DNA of 64,000 nucleotides from MFD01275-c22 sp963705885. GTDB lineage: Bacteria > Actinomycetota > Actinomycetes > JACCUZ01. The stretch's first letter is position 1; each line of letters begins with the position of its first letter. The stretch covers positions 1,302,001 to 1,366,000 of the forward strand of contig OY970120.1 of the NCBI GenBank assembly GCA_963705885.1, given 5' to 3'. Below the pieces are notes generated by a model that worked only from the letters and a program-made list of their open reading frames with translations, had not been told where the DNA came from and did not search any database. Of this stretch, positions 44,027 through 53,813 are shown one piece after another. Position numbers and translations under genes: made by a program.

Positions 44027-45348
44027 GCATCCTCGTCGTGGGCCTGTCCCACCGCACCGCCCCGGTCGACCTGCTCGAGCGGGTGACGCTGACGCCCGAC
44101 GCCGCCACCAAGCTGCTCGACGACGTGGTCTCCAGCGACCACGCCGGCGAGGCCATGGTGCTGTCCACCTGCAACCGGGTCGAGGTCTACGCCGACGTCG
44201 AGAAGTTCCACGGCGGGCTGGCGCAGGCCTCCGAGCTGCTCGCCCGGCGCGCCGACGTCGACCTCGACGACCTGACGCCGCACCTCTACGTCCACTACGA
44301 GGACCGCGCCGTCGCCCACCTCTTCGCGGTCGCCTGCGGCCTGGACTCGATGGTCGTCGGCGAGAGCCAGATCCTCGGGCAGGTCCGCAGGTCGCTGCGG
44401 CTGGCGCAGGACGCCGGCACCGCCGGGCGCACCCTCGGCGCGCTCGCCCAGCAGGCGCTGCGGGTCGGCAAGCGGGCCCGCACGGAGACCGGCATCGACC
44501 GGGCCGGGCGCTCGCTGGTCACCGCGGGCCTGGAGGAGGCCGGGCGCGTCGTCGGCCCGCTGGCCGGCCGGTCCGCCCTCGTCGTCGGTGCGGGCGCGAT
44601 GAGCGCGCTGTCGGCCACCGTGCTCGCCCAGCTCGGCGCGGGCCGCATCGTCGTGGCCAACCGCACCCTCTCCCACGCCGAGCGCGTCGCCGCGTCCGTC
44701 GGCGGCTCGGCCGTGCCGCTGGCCGCGGTGCCCGACGAGCTGGCCCGGGCCGACCTCGTCGTGTCGTGCACCGGGGCCGTCGGCCACGTCGTCGCGGCGG
44801 CCGACATCGAGGCCGCCCTCGTCGGCCGCGACGGCCGGGCGCTCGCCGTGCTCGACCTGGCCATGCCCCGCGACGTCGAGGCGGGGGCCCGCGACCTCGA
44901 CGGGGTGACGGTCGTCGACCTCGAGACGCTGGCCGAGGTGCTCGAGCACACCGAGCACGCCGCCGACGTGGAGGCCACCCGGTCGATCGTCGCCGACGAG
45001 GTCACGGCCTTCCTCGGCTGGCAGCGCGCCGCGAGCGTGGCGCCCACCGTCGTCGCCCTGCGCGACATGGCCGACGGCGTCGTGCGCTCCGAGCTCGCGC
45101 GCCTGACCGGCCGGCTCCCGCACCTCGACGAGCGGGCCCGGGCCGAGATCGAGCAGGCCGTGCAGCGCGTGGTCGACAAGGTCCTGCACGCCCCCACCGT
45201 CCGTGTGAAGCAGCTCGCGGGCGAGCCGGGCGGCCAGTCCTACGCCGAGGCGCTGTCCAAGCTGTTCGACCTCGACCCGGCCCAGGTCGAGGCGGTCACC
45301 CGCGCCGACATCGAGGTCGACCCGTCGGCCGGGGAGGCAGCGCGATGA
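44023..45348 (+). CDS. hemA: Glutamyl-tRNA reductase
   Basis: HemA reduces glutamyl-tRNA to glutamate-1-semialdehyde with NADPH, the first committed step of haem synthesis. The 441-residue protein shows the catalytic Cys in LSTCNRVEVYADVE, the domain-linking VGESQILGQVRRS, an NADP site LVVGAGAMSALSATVLAQLG and a C-terminal dimerisation helix. GTG at 44023 overlaps the rex stop, and the end overlaps hemC by ATGA. Confidence 0.97.
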   Translation: MSILVVGLSHRTAPVDLLERVTLTPDAATKLLDDVVSSDHAGEAMVLSTCNRVEVYADVEKFHGGLAQASELLARRADVDLDDLTPHLYVHYEDRAVAHLFAVACGLDSMVVGESQILGQVRRSLRLAQDAGTAGRTLGALAQQALRVGKRARTETGIDRAGRSLVTAGLEEAGRVVGPLAGRSALVVGAGAMSALSATVLAQLGAGRIVVANRTLSHAERVAASVGGSAVPLAAVPDELARADLVVSCTGAVGHVVAAADIEAALVGRDGRALAVLDLAMPRDVEAGARDLDGVTVVDLETLAEVLEHTEHAADVEATRSIVADEVTAFLGWQRAASVAPTVVALRDMADGVVRSELARLTGRLPHLDERARAEIEQAVQRVVDKVLHAPTVRVKQLAGEPGGQSYAEALSKLFDLDPAQVEAVTRADIEVDPSAGEAAR

Positions 45349-46274
45349 CGGCCCCCCTGCGTCTCGGGACCCGCCGCAGCCCGCTCGCCACCGCCCAGGC
45401 CACCCTGGTCGCGGCCGCCCTCACCGAGCGCACCGGGCGCGAGGTCGAGCTGGTCCCGGTCACGACCCTCGGCGACACGTCGAAGGCCGCGCTGACCCAG
45501 ATCGGCGGCACCGGCGTCTTCGTCAGCGCGCTGCGCGAGGCGCTGCTCGACGCCCGCGTCGACCTCGCGGTGCACTCGCTCAAGGACCTGCCCACGGCCG
45601 ACGCCGACGGCATCCGCCTGGCCGCCGTCCCGGTGCGCGAGGACCCCCGCGACGCGCTCGTCGCCCGCGACGGGCTGACGCTCGGCGAGCTGCCCGGCGG
45701 CTCCCGCGTCGGCACCGGCTCGCCGCGCCGCGCCGCCCAGCTGCGCGCGCTCGGGCTCGGCCTCGAGGTCGTCGACGTCCGGGGCAACGTCGACACCCGG
45801 CTCGGCCTCGTCGAGACCGGCGAGCTCGACGCGGTCGTGCTCGCCCGGGCCGGGCTGGCCCGCCTCGGCCGGCTCGACGCCGTCACCGAGGTGATCGACC
45901 CCCTCCAGATGCTTCCCGCCCCCGGCCAGGGGGCGCTGGCGGTGGAGTGCCGCAGCAGCGACACCACCACCGCCGACCTGCTCGCCGGTCTCGACGACGC
46001 CGCCACGCGGCTCGCCGTGACCGCCGAGCGCACCCTGCTCGCCGCCCTGGAAGCCGGCTGCTCCGCGCCCGTTGGGGCCTACGCGGAGGCAGCCGAGGGC
46101 GAGCACTACCCCGAGCTGTACCTGCGGGCCGTCGTCAGTGCTGTCGACGGCTCCGCGAACGTACGACTGTCCGCTACCGGACCTCTCGACGAGGCAGCAC
46201 GGATCGGCCGCGACCTGGCGGCCGACCTGCTCGCCGAGGGTGCGGCTGATCTGATGTGGGAGCGCGTTCCGTGA
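45345..46274 (+). CDS. hemC: Hydroxymethylbilane synthase (porphobilinogen deaminase)
   Basis: HemC joins four porphobilinogens into hydroxymethylbilane. The 309-residue protein has LGTRRSPLATAQA, DLAVHSLKDLPT, the DPM-contact region GTGSPRRAAQL and DVRGNVDTRL, and the cofactor-anchoring Cys in LEAGCSAPVGAYA. It overlaps hemA and hemD by four bases on each side, indicating tight translational coupling. Confidence 0.97.
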   Translation: MTAPLRLGTRRSPLATAQATLVAAALTERTGREVELVPVTTLGDTSKAALTQIGGTGVFVSALREALLDARVDLAVHSLKDLPTADADGIRLAAVPVREDPRDALVARDGLTLGELPGGSRVGTGSPRRAAQLRALGLGLEVVDVRGNVDTRLGLVETGELDAVVLARAGLARLGRLDAVTEVIDPLQMLPAPGQGALAVECRSSDTTTADLLAGLDDAATRLAVTAERTLLAALEAGCSAPVGAYAEAAEGEHYPELYLRAVVSAVDGSANVRLSATGPLDEAARIGRDLAADLLAEGAADLMWERVP

Positions 46275-47905
46275 CCCGCCCAGCCAAGAAGAAGACCACC
46301 GACAAGCCGGTGAAGCCGGCCAAGGTGCTCGGCTCCGTCGCCTTCGTCGGCGCCGGACCCGGCGACCCCGGCCTGCTCACCGTGCGCGCCGTCGAGCTGC
46401 TCGGCCGGGCCGACGTGGTCGTCACCGAGTCGCAGGACGAGTCGTTCGTCCGCCGCTACTGCCGCGAGGACGTCGAGGTCGTCGACGGCTCCGTCGGCGA
46501 CGACGGGCAGCCGCTGAGCCACGCGATGCGCGCGCGCCTGGTCGTCAGGGCCGCCAAGGCCGGCGGCTCGGTGGTGCGCCTCCTCGACGGCGACCCGTTC
46601 CTCTACGCGACGGGGTCGGAGGAGGCCGCCGGCTGCGCCAAGGCCGGCATCGCGTTCGAGGTCGTGCCGGGCGTCCCCGCCATCACCGCGGTCCCCGCCT
46701 ACGCCGGCGTCCCGCTGACGTCGGCGAAGAACCGCGAGGTGCGCATCGTCAACGTCACCGAGGGCGCGGTCGACTGGGCCGGTCTCGGGGCCGGCAAGGC
46801 GACGGTCGTGCTGCTGTCGGCGACGGGCGGCATCGCGAACGCCGCGAAGGCGCTCATGGCGGCCGGGCGCGACCCGGCGACGCCGGTCGCGATGACCCAG
46901 CAGGGCACCACGACGTCGCAGCGCACGGTCACCTCCACCCTCGAGCGGGTCGCGGCGGACGTGAAGGCCGCCAAGCTCGAGCCGCCGACCATCACCGTCG
47001 TCGGCGACGCGGTCGGCTCCCGCGAGGCGCTGTCGTGGTTCGAGACCAAGCCGCTGTTCGGCTGGCGCGTGCTCGTGCCGCGCACCAAGGAGCAGGCCGG
47101 CGTGCTGTCCGAGCGGCTGCGCGCGTTCGGCGCGGTGCCCGAGGAGGTGCCGACCATCGCGGTCGAGCCGCCACGCACCCCGCAGCAGATGGAGCGCGCG
47201 ATCAAGGGCCTGGTCACCGGGCGCTACGAGTGGATCGCGTTCACCTCGCGCAACGCGGTCAAGGCCGTGCGCGAGCGCTTCGAGGAGTACGGCCTCGACG
47301 CGCGTGCCTTCGCCGGCATCAAGGTGGCAGCGGTCGGTGAGCAGACCGCCGGCGACCTCCTCGCGTGGGGCATCAAGCCCGACCTCGTGCCCAGCGGCGA
47401 GCAGTCGGCCGCCGGGCTGCTCGAGGACTGGCCGCCCTACGACGCGGTCTTCGACCCGATCGACCGGGTCTTCCTGCCGCGCGCCGACATCGCGACCGAG
47501 AACCTCGTCGCCGGGCTCGTCGAGCGCGGCTGGGAGGTCGACGACGTGACGGCCTACCGCACCGTGCGTGCGGCCCCGCCGGCCGCGCCGATCCGCGAGG
47601 CGATCAAGGGCGGCGGCTACGACGCGGTCGTCTTCACCTCGTCGTCGACGGTGCGCAACCTGGTCGGGATCGCGGGCAAGCCGCACGCCTCCACGGTCAT
47701 CGCCTGCATCGGGCCGGCCACGGCCAAGACGGCCGAGGAGCACGGGCTGCGGGTCGACGTGCTCGCCCCGAGCCCGTCGGTGGCCGAGCTCGCCACGGCC
47801 GTGTCGGAGTACGGCGCCTCGATGCGCTCCTCCGCCGTCGCCGCCGGCGAGCCGGTGCTGCGGCCGTCGCAGAAGCGCACCACCGCCCGCCGCAAGGCCA
47901 CCTGA
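46271..47905 (+). CDS. hemD: Fused uroporphyrinogen-III C-methyltransferase / uroporphyrinogen-III synthase
   Basis: The 544-residue fusion has an N-terminal SUMT domain (FVGAGPGDPGLLTVRAVELL, DGDPFLYATGSEEA, VVPGVPAITAVPAYAGVPLT) that methylates uroporphyrinogen III toward sirohaem or cobalamin. The C-terminal HemD domain (RVLVPRTKEQAGVLSERL, FTSRNAVKAVRERF, VFTSSSTVRNL) cyclises hydroxymethylbilane. The fusion is common in actinomycetes. GTG at 46271 overlaps the hemC stop. A Lys-rich tail ends the protein. Confidence 0.95.
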   Translation: MTRPAKKKTTDKPVKPAKVLGSVAFVGAGPGDPGLLTVRAVELLGRADVVVTESQDESFVRRYCREDVEVVDGSVGDDGQPLSHAMRARLVVRAAKAGGSVVRLLDGDPFLYATGSEEAAGCAKAGIAFEVVPGVPAITAVPAYAGVPLTSAKNREVRIVNVTEGAVDWAGLGAGKATVVLLSATGGIANAAKALMAAGRDPATPVAMTQQGTTTSQRTVTSTLERVAADVKAAKLEPPTITVVGDAVGSREALSWFETKPLFGWRVLVPRTKEQAGVLSERLRAFGAVPEEVPTIAVEPPRTPQQMERAIKGLVTGRYEWIAFTSRNAVKAVRERFEEYGLDARAFAGIKVAAVGEQTAGDLLAWGIKPDLVPSGEQSAAGLLEDWPPYDAVFDPIDRVFLPRADIATENLVAGLVERGWEVDDVTAYRTVRAAPPAAPIREAIKGGGYDAVVFTSSSTVRNLVGIAGKPHASTVIACIGPATAKTAEEHGLRVDVLAPSPSVAELATAVSEYGASMRSSAVAAGEPVLRPSQKRTTARRKAT

Positions 47906-47917
47906 CCAGCCGACATG

Positions 47918-47943
47918 TCGGTGATCATGCGCGAGTGGTTGTC
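47918..47943 (+). repeat. Copy of the GGTGATCATGCACGAGTGG intergenic repeat, abutting hemB
   Basis: TCGGTGATCATGCGCGAGTG plus GTTGTC differs from the 9436 copy at only a few positions. It fills most of the 38-base hemD-hemB gap and ends at the base before the hemB GTG, so hemB has no visible ribosome-binding site. Confidence 0.6.
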
Positions 47944-48949
47944 GTGAGCGACGCGGGCTTCCCGGCTGCCCGGCCGCGGCGGCTGCGCCGGACGGCCGCG
48001 CTGCGGTCGCTGGTCGCCCAGACCCGGCCGGCGCCCGGCGACCTCGTGCTGCCGATGTTCGTCAAGGAGGGGCTGGACGCCCCGGCGCCGATCGCGTCGA
48101 TGCCCGGTGTCGTGCAGCACTCGCGCGACTCGCTGCGCAAGGCGGCGGCCGAGGCGGTGCAGGCCGGTGTCGGCGGGCTGATGCTCTTCGGCGTGCCGTC
48201 GTCCCGCGACGCCGTCGGGTCCGGCGCGACCGACGACGACGGTGTCCTCAACGTCGCGATCCGCGACGTGGTGTCCGAGGTGGGCGACGCGACGGTCGTC
48301 ATGGCCGACCTCTGCCTCGACGAGTTCACCGACCACGGCCACTGCGGCGTGCTCGCCGCCGACGGCTCGGTCGACAACGACGCCACCCTCGCCCGCTACC
48401 GCGACATGGCTCTCGCGCAGGCGGCCGCGGGGGCGCACGTGCTGGGCCTGTCCGGGATGATGGACGGCCAGGTCGGCGCGGTGCGCGGCGCGCTCGACGC
48501 TGCCGGCGACGATCGACACGGCCCTGCTCGCCTACACCGCGAAGTACGCCTCCGCGTTCTTCGGCCCGTTCCGCGACGCCGTCGAGTCGACGCTGCAGGG
48601 CGACCGGCGGACCTACCAGCAGGACCCCGCCAACCTCGACGAGGCGATGCGCGAGCTGGCGCTGGACCTCGCGGAGGGCGCCGACATCGTCATGGTGAAG
48701 CCCGCGCTGCCCTACCTCGACGTGCTGCGCCGCGTGGCCGACGAGGCGGCGCGGCACGGCGTGCCGGTCGCCGCCTACCAGGTGTCCGGCGAGCTGGCGA
48801 TGGTCGAGGCGGCGTTCGCCAACGGCTGGCTGGACCGCGAGCGGACGATCGTCGAGACCCTGACGGCCGTACGACGGGCCGGCGCGGGCATCGTGCTCAC
48901 CTACTGGGCCGTCGAGGCCGCCCGGTTGCTGCGTCAGGAGCGCCGATGA
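47944..48949 (+). pseudogene. hemB: Delta-aminolevulinic acid dehydratase (porphobilinogen synthase), frameshifted in this sequence
   Basis: HemB condenses two aminolevulinates to porphobilinogen. The N-terminal frame reads RPRRLRRTAALRSLVAQTRP and carries the metal site LCLDEFTDHGHCG to GQVGAVRGALDAAG. The rest, with Schiff-base Lys in YTAKYASAF and MVKPALPYLDVLRR, continues in another frame. Removing one base near 48513 (GACGATCGAC to GACGACGAC) restores a standard protein of about 334 residues. The gene is normally essential, so an assembly or sequencing error is the simplest explanation. It overlaps hemL by ATGA. Confidence 0.85.
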
Positions 48950-50284
48950 CCACTCCGAGCGCCGCACCGGCGTCCGAGATGCTGCTCGACCGCGCGCGAG
49001 GCGGTGATCCCGGGCGGCGTGAACTCGCCGGTCCGTGCCTTCCGCGCGGTCGGGGGCACGCCACGGTTCATGGTCTCCGGCCGCGGGCCCTACCTCGTCG
49101 ACGCCGACGGCCGTGAGTACGTCGACCTGGTCTGCTCGTGGGGACCGCTGCTGCTCGGCCACGCCCACCCGGCCGTCGTCGACGCGGTGCAGGCCGCCGT
49201 CGCGCGCGGCACGTCGTTCGGCACGCCGACCGAGGGCGAGGTCGCGCTCGCCGAGGAGATCGTGCGCCGGGTCGACCCGGTCGACCAGGTGCGGCTGGTG
49301 TCCAGCGGCACCGAGGCCACCATGTCGGCGGTCCGGCTCGCGCGCGGCTTCACCGGTCGCAGCAAGGTCGTGAAGTTCGCCGGCTGCTACCACGGGCACG
49401 TCGACTCGCTGCTCGTCGCGGCCGGCTCGGGCGTCGCGACCCTCGGCCTGCCCGACACCCCGGGCGTGACGGGGGCGTCGGCCGCCGACACCGTCGTGGT
49501 CGGCTACAACGACCTCGACGCCGTGGCCGAGGCCTTCCGGACGTACGACGGTGAGGTCGCCGCCGTCATCACCGAGGCGGCCGCGGGCAACATGGGTGTG
49601 GTGCCGCCGGAGCCCGGCTTCACCGCCGGCCTCGCCGACCTGTGCAGCCGTCACGGCGCGCTGCTCGTCAGCGACGAGGTGATGACCGGGTTCCGGGTCT
49701 CGCCGGCCGGCTGGTTCGGCCTCGAGGGCGTGCGGCCCGACCTCATGACGTTCGGCAAGGTGATGGGGGGCGGCTTCCCCGCGGCGGCCTTCGGCGGCCG
49801 GGCCGACGTGATGGGCCGGCTGGCCCCGGACGGCCCCGTCTACCAGGCGGGCACGCTGTCGGGGAACCCCGTCGCGACCGCCGCGGGCCTGGCGACGCTG
49901 CGGCACGCCGACGACGAGGTCTACGCCCGCGTCGACAAGGCCGCTGCCCAGCTCGGGGCCCTGGCGTCCGACGCGCTGTCGGCGGCCGGCGTGGCCCACC
50001 GCCTGCAGCACGCCGGCAGCATGTTCTCGATCTTCTTCAGCGACCGCGGCTCGGCCGGCGCGCGCGTCACCGACTACGACGGCGCACGGCGCCAGGACCT
50101 CCACCGGTTCGCCGCGTTCTTCCACGCGATGCTCGACCGGGGCGTCTACCTGCCCCCGTCGGCGTTCGAGTCGTGGTTCCTGTCCGCGGCCCACGACGAC
50201 GACGCCCTCTCGCGGGTCGCTGACGCACTGCCCGCAGCCGCCCGCGCTGCCGCCGAGGCCCGCCCCGACGACGGAGCGCCATGA
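48946..50284 (+). CDS. hemL: Glutamate-1-semialdehyde 2,1-aminomutase, with a likely frameshift near its start
   Basis: HemL is the PLP enzyme that turns glutamate-1-semialdehyde into 5-aminolevulinate. IPGGVNSPVRAFRAVGGTPR, the PLP Lys in MTFGKVMGGGFPAAAFGG and AGTLSGNPVA are intact from 49004 to the end. The natural N terminus (ATG 48946, SAAPASEMLLDRAR) is in a different frame; two bases added in the CGCGCGCG at 48991-48998, or one removed, join them. As it stands, translation could start at GTG 49004, lacking about 18 residues. It overlaps hemB and the next gene by ATGA. Confidence 0.88.
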
Positions 50285-50937
50285 CCGACCTGACCACCGT
50301 CCACGTGCTCCGTCACGGCGAGGTGCACAACCCGAGCGGCGTGCTCTACGGCCGGTTGCCGGGCTACCGGCTCTCCGAGCTGGGCCGGGCGATGGCGGAG
50401 CGCATCGCCGAGCACCTCGCCGGTGCCGACGTCGTGCACCTGGTGTCCTCGCCGCTCGAGCGCGCGCAGGAGACGGCCGCGCCGGCCGCGCGCGAGCTCG
50501 GCCTGCCGGTGGCCACCGACGAGCGGCTGATCGAGGCCGGCAACGTGTTCGAGGGCCTGACGTTCGGCGTCGGGGACGGGTCGCTGCGCCGGCCGTCGCA
50601 CTGGGTGCACCTGCGCAACCCGCTGCGGCCGTCGTGGGGCGAGCCCTACACCGAGATCGCCGCGCGCATGATGGCCGCCATCGAGACCGCCCGCGACGCG
50701 GCCCGCGGGCACGAGGCCCTCGCCGTCAGCCACCAGCTGCCGATCTGGACCGCCCGGTCGATCGCCACCGGCCGCCGCCTCTGGCACGACCCGAGGAAGC
50801 GCCAGTGCGCCCTCGCGTCGCTGACCTCCTTCACCTACCGGGGCGACGACCTCGTCTCGGTGTCCTACGAGGAGCCGGCCCGCGACCTGCTGCCGGCGCC
50901 GGCCGCCACCGGCAAGAAGTTCGTCGCCGGGGCGTGA
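50281..50937 (+). CDS. Histidine phosphatase family protein (phosphoglycerate-mutase-like)
   Basis: The 218-residue protein has the phospho-His motif VLRHGEVHNPSGVLYGRLPG, a second Arg in SSPLERAQET, a catalytic Glu in LIEAGNVFEG and the second His in AVSHQLPIW. It acts on a small phosphorylated substrate that cannot be named. The position between hemL and tlpA is conserved (Rv0525 type). It overlaps both neighbours, so it is part of the same operon. Confidence 0.9.
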   Translation: MTDLTTVHVLRHGEVHNPSGVLYGRLPGYRLSELGRAMAERIAEHLAGADVVHLVSSPLERAQETAAPAARELGLPVATDERLIEAGNVFEGLTFGVGDGSLRRPSHWVHLRNPLRPSWGEPYTEIAARMMAAIETARDAARGHEALAVSHQLPIWTARSIATGRRLWHDPRKRQCALASLTSFTYRGDDLVSVSYEEPARDLLPAPAATGKKFVAGA

Positions 50938-51515
50938 TGGCCACCCCTCGCCGTGTGCTGGGCCTGGCGCTGCTCGTCGCGGCGCTGGCCGGGTGCTCGC
51001 AGGCCGACGGCGCCGCCGTCGCCGGGCAGGGCTACATCGCCGGCCAGGGCACCGTCACCGCGGTCGGGGCCGCCGCCCGCGACGAGCCGGTGCGCTTCCG
51101 GGGCACCACGCTCGACGGAGGCACGTTCGACGTGCGGGACCACCGCGGCGAGGTGGTCGTCGTCAACGTCTGGGGCTCGTGGTGCCCGCCCTGCATCGCC
51201 GAGGCGCCCGACCTGCAGGAGGTCTGGAGCGAGGTGGAGGACGACGGCGTGCAGTTCGTCGGCATCGACTTCCGCGACAACACGGCCGCCGCGCGGGCGC
51301 ACGAGGACCGGTTCGGCGTGACCTACCCCAGCATCGAGGACGAGGCCGGCCGCGTGCTGCTCTCGCTGCGCGGCAGCCTGCCGCCGCGCGCGATCCCCAG
51401 CACGCTGGTGCTCGACCGCCGCGGCCGGGTCGCGGCCCGGGTCCTCGGCCAGGTGCCCGCCTCGACGCTGCGCGCGCTCATCGGCGACGCGCTCGCCGAG
51501 GGCGGCGCCGCGTGA
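50937..51515 (+). CDS. TlpA/ResA-like thiol-disulfide oxidoreductase lipoprotein
   Basis: The 192-residue protein has a lipobox LAALAGCSQ and an extracellular thioredoxin fold with WGSWCPPCIAEAP and cis-Pro RAIPSTLVLD. It should reduce apocytochrome c haem-site cysteines, drawing electrons from CcdA. ATG shares a base with the previous stop, and ccdA starts at the last codon, so all cytochrome c maturation genes are coupled. Confidence 0.93.
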   Translation: MATPRRVLGLALLVAALAGCSQADGAAVAGQGYIAGQGTVTAVGAAARDEPVRFRGTTLDGGTFDVRDHRGEVVVVNVWGSWCPPCIAEAPDLQEVWSEVEDDGVQFVGIDFRDNTAAARAHEDRFGVTYPSIEDEAGRVLLSLRGSLPPRAIPSTLVLDRRGRVAARVLGQVPASTLRALIGDALAEGGAA

Positions 51516-52261
51516 ACCTGCAGGGCACCATCACCGACGGCTCGCTGCTGCTGGCCCTGCCGCTCGCGCTCGCCGCCGGGGTGGTCTCGTTCCTGTCCCC
51601 CTGCGTGCTGCCGCTCGTGCCCGGCTACCTGTCCTACGTCACGGGGCTGAGCGCGGCCGAGGTGTTCGACGAGGCGGCGCGACGTCGCTGGCGGCTGCTG
51701 GCGGGCTCCGGGCTGTTCGTCGCGGGCTTCACCGTGGTCTTCGTCAGTGCCGGGGTCCTGCTCGGAGGCTTCGGCGGCTTCCTGCTCGAGAACGAGCGCA
51801 CCCTGCAGCGCTGGCTCGGCGGGGTGACCATCGTGTTCGGGCTCGCGTTCGCCGGCGGCCTGCCGTGGCTCCAGCGGGACCTGCGGATGCACCGGCGGCC
51901 CGGCGTCGGCCTGGCGGGCGCTCCCGTGCTCGGCGTCCTCTTCGGCCTCGGCTGGACGCCCTGCGTGGGCCCGACGCTGGGCGCGGTGATGGCCCTGGGC
52001 ATCGAGAGCGGCACGGCCGTGCGCGGCGGCGTGCTCGCCGTGGCCTACTGCCTGGGCCTCGGCCTGCCGTTCCTGCTCGCGGCGCTCGCGTTCGGCAAGG
52101 CGATGAGCGCGTTCGCCTTCGTGCGGCGTCACCAGGTCTGGGTGATGCGCGCCGGCGGAGCCATGCTCGTGACGATCGGGCTGCTGCTCGTCACCGGCGT
52201 CTGGGCCGACATCACCCTGGCCATGCAGTCCTGGGTCACCGGCTTCACGCCGGCGGTCTGA
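51512..52261 (+). CDS. ccdA: Cytochrome c biogenesis protein CcdA
   Basis: The 249-residue, six-helix membrane protein carries electrons across the membrane. The two redox Cys are in SFLSPCVLPLVPGYLSYVTG and LGWTPCVGPTLGA. It starts with GTG overlapping the tlpA-like stop and precedes resB by one base. Confidence 0.96.
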   Translation: MNLQGTITDGSLLLALPLALAAGVVSFLSPCVLPLVPGYLSYVTGLSAAEVFDEAARRRWRLLAGSGLFVAGFTVVFVSAGVLLGGFGGFLLENERTLQRWLGGVTIVFGLAFAGGLPWLQRDLRMHRRPGVGLAGAPVLGVLFGLGWTPCVGPTLGAVMALGIESGTAVRGGVLAVAYCLGLGLPFLLAALAFGKAMSAFAFVRRHQVWVMRAGGAMLVTIGLLLVTGVWADITLAMQSWVTGFTPAV

Positions 52262-52262
52262 C

Positions 52263-53813
52263 GTGCTCGACGCCCGCGCCCCGGCGATGACACCGGTCGA
52301 GCTCGCCCGGTGGTCGTGGCGACAGCTCACCTCGATGCGCACCGCGCTCGTGCTGCTGTTCCTGCTGACGCTCGCCGCGCTGCCCGGCTCTCTCGTGCCG
52401 CAGCGCAGCGTCGACCCCCTGCGCGCCCAGGAGTTCGCCACCGACAACCCGACGCTGGCCCGGTGGTACGAGCGCCTGTCGCTGTTCGAGGTCTACACCT
52501 CGCCGTGGTTCGCGGCCATCTACCTGCTGCTGTTCGTGTCCCTGGTCGGCTGCGTGCTGCCGCGGACGCTGACCCACCTCTCCGCGGTCCGGGCCCGGCC
52601 ACCGGCCGCGCCGCGCAACCTCGACCGCCTGCCGGTGCACGAGTCGTGGACGACGCCCGGGACCGCACCCGAGGTCCTGGCCGCGGCCCGCGGCACGCTG
52701 CGGTCGGCCCGCTTCCGGGTCGAGGACGGCGACGGCTCGGTGGCGGCCGAGCGGGGTCACTGGCGCGAGACCGGCAACCTCGTCTTCCACCTCTCGCTGC
52801 TGCTGCTGCTCGTCGCCGTCGCGCTGGGCAGCCTGTTCGGGTTCAAGGGCTCGGTGCTCGTCGTCGAGGGGCGGGCGTTCTCCAACACCGTCACGGCCTA
52901 CGACACGTTCACCGGTGGCGCCGCGTTCGACGAGGGGACGCTCGCGCCGTTCACGGTGTCCCTCGACGAGCTCGCGGTGCGCTACCAGACCTCCGGCGAC
53001 CAGCGGGGCGCCCCGCGCGACTTCCGCGCCGCCGTCACCTACACCGACTCGCCGGACGCGCCCGAGCGACGCGGCGTGCTGCGGGTCAACCACCCGCTGA
53101 CGGTCGACGGCACCAAGGTCTTCCTGCTCGGCAACGGCTACGCGCCGGTCTTCACCGTGCGCGACGCGACCGGCGCCGTCGTGTTCTCCGGCCCGGTGCC
53201 CTTCCTGCCGCGCGACGGCAACATGGCCTCGACCGGCGTGGTCAAGGTGCCCTCCGCGCAGCCCGAGCAGCTCGGCTTCGAGGGGCTGTTCCTGCCGACC
53301 GCGGTGCTGGACCCGCAGCGGGGCCCGGTCTCCGCCTACCCCGACACGACGCTGCCGCGCGCCGTGCTGACCGCGTTCACCGGTGACCTCGGCGTCGACG
53401 ACGGGTCGCCGCAGTCTGTCTACTCGCTGGACAAGCGCGGCCTGACCCAGGTGCGCGGCGACGGCGGCCAGCCCCTCGCGCAGTCGCTCGCCCCCGGCGC
53501 GACGATGGACCTGCCTGACGGCGCCAGCATCACCTTCGACGGCGTGCGCCGCTGGGCCTCGCTGCAGGTCGCCCGCAACCCCGGCACCGGCCCCGCCCTG
53601 GTCGCCTCGGTGCTGGCCCTCGCCGGGCTGATGCTCTCGCTGTTCGTGCGGCGGCGGCGCGTCTGGGTGCGCGTCAGCGGCGCACCCGGCGGGCGTACGC
53701 TCGTCGAGGTCGCCGGCCTGGCCCGCTCGGAGGGGGAGAGCCGGGACGCGCTGGCCGAGGAGGTCGGCGCGCTCGCGGAGCAGATGGGCATGGACCGGAG
53801 GAGGGGCACGTGA
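52263..53813 (+). CDS. resB: Cytochrome c biogenesis protein ResB (CcsA-system subunit)
   Basis: The 516-residue protein has three N-terminal helices with LPGSLVPQR, a large external domain and a fourth helix near 450 (ALVASVLALAGLMLSLFV). RETGNLVFHLSLLLLLVAVA carries the conserved His of the family. With the next gene it forms the system II haem export and attachment machine. GTG 52263 was chosen; an ATG at 52287 is possible. Confidence 0.93.
   Translation: MLDARAPAMTPVELARWSWRQLTSMRTALVLLFLLTLAALPGSLVPQRSVDPLRAQEFATDNPTLARWYERLSLFEVYTSPWFAAIYLLLFVSLVGCVLPRTLTHLSAVRARPPAAPRNLDRLPVHESWTTPGTAPEVLAAARGTLRSARFRVEDGDGSVAAERGHWRETGNLVFHLSLLLLLVAVALGSLFGFKGSVLVVEGRAFSNTVTAYDTFTGGAAFDEGTLAPFTVSLDELAVRYQTSGDQRGAPRDFRAAVTYTDSPDAPERRGVLRVNHPLTVDGTKVFLLGNGYAPVFTVRDATGAVVFSGPVPFLPRDGNMASTGVVKVPSAQPEQLGFEGLFLPTAVLDPQRGPVSAYPDTTLPRAVLTAFTGDLGVDDGSPQSVYSLDKRGLTQVRGDGGQPLAQSLAPGATMDLPDGASITFDGVRRWASLQVARNPGTGPALVASVLALAGLMLSLFVRRRRVWVRVSGAPGGRTLVEVAGLARSEGESRDALAEEVGALAEQMGMDRRRGT

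Noticed and set aside
43615..50194. Long minus-strand frames over rex, hemA, hemC, hemD, hemB and hemL
   Set aside because: All are opposite recognisable haem genes and show low-complexity Arg/Gly/His translations.
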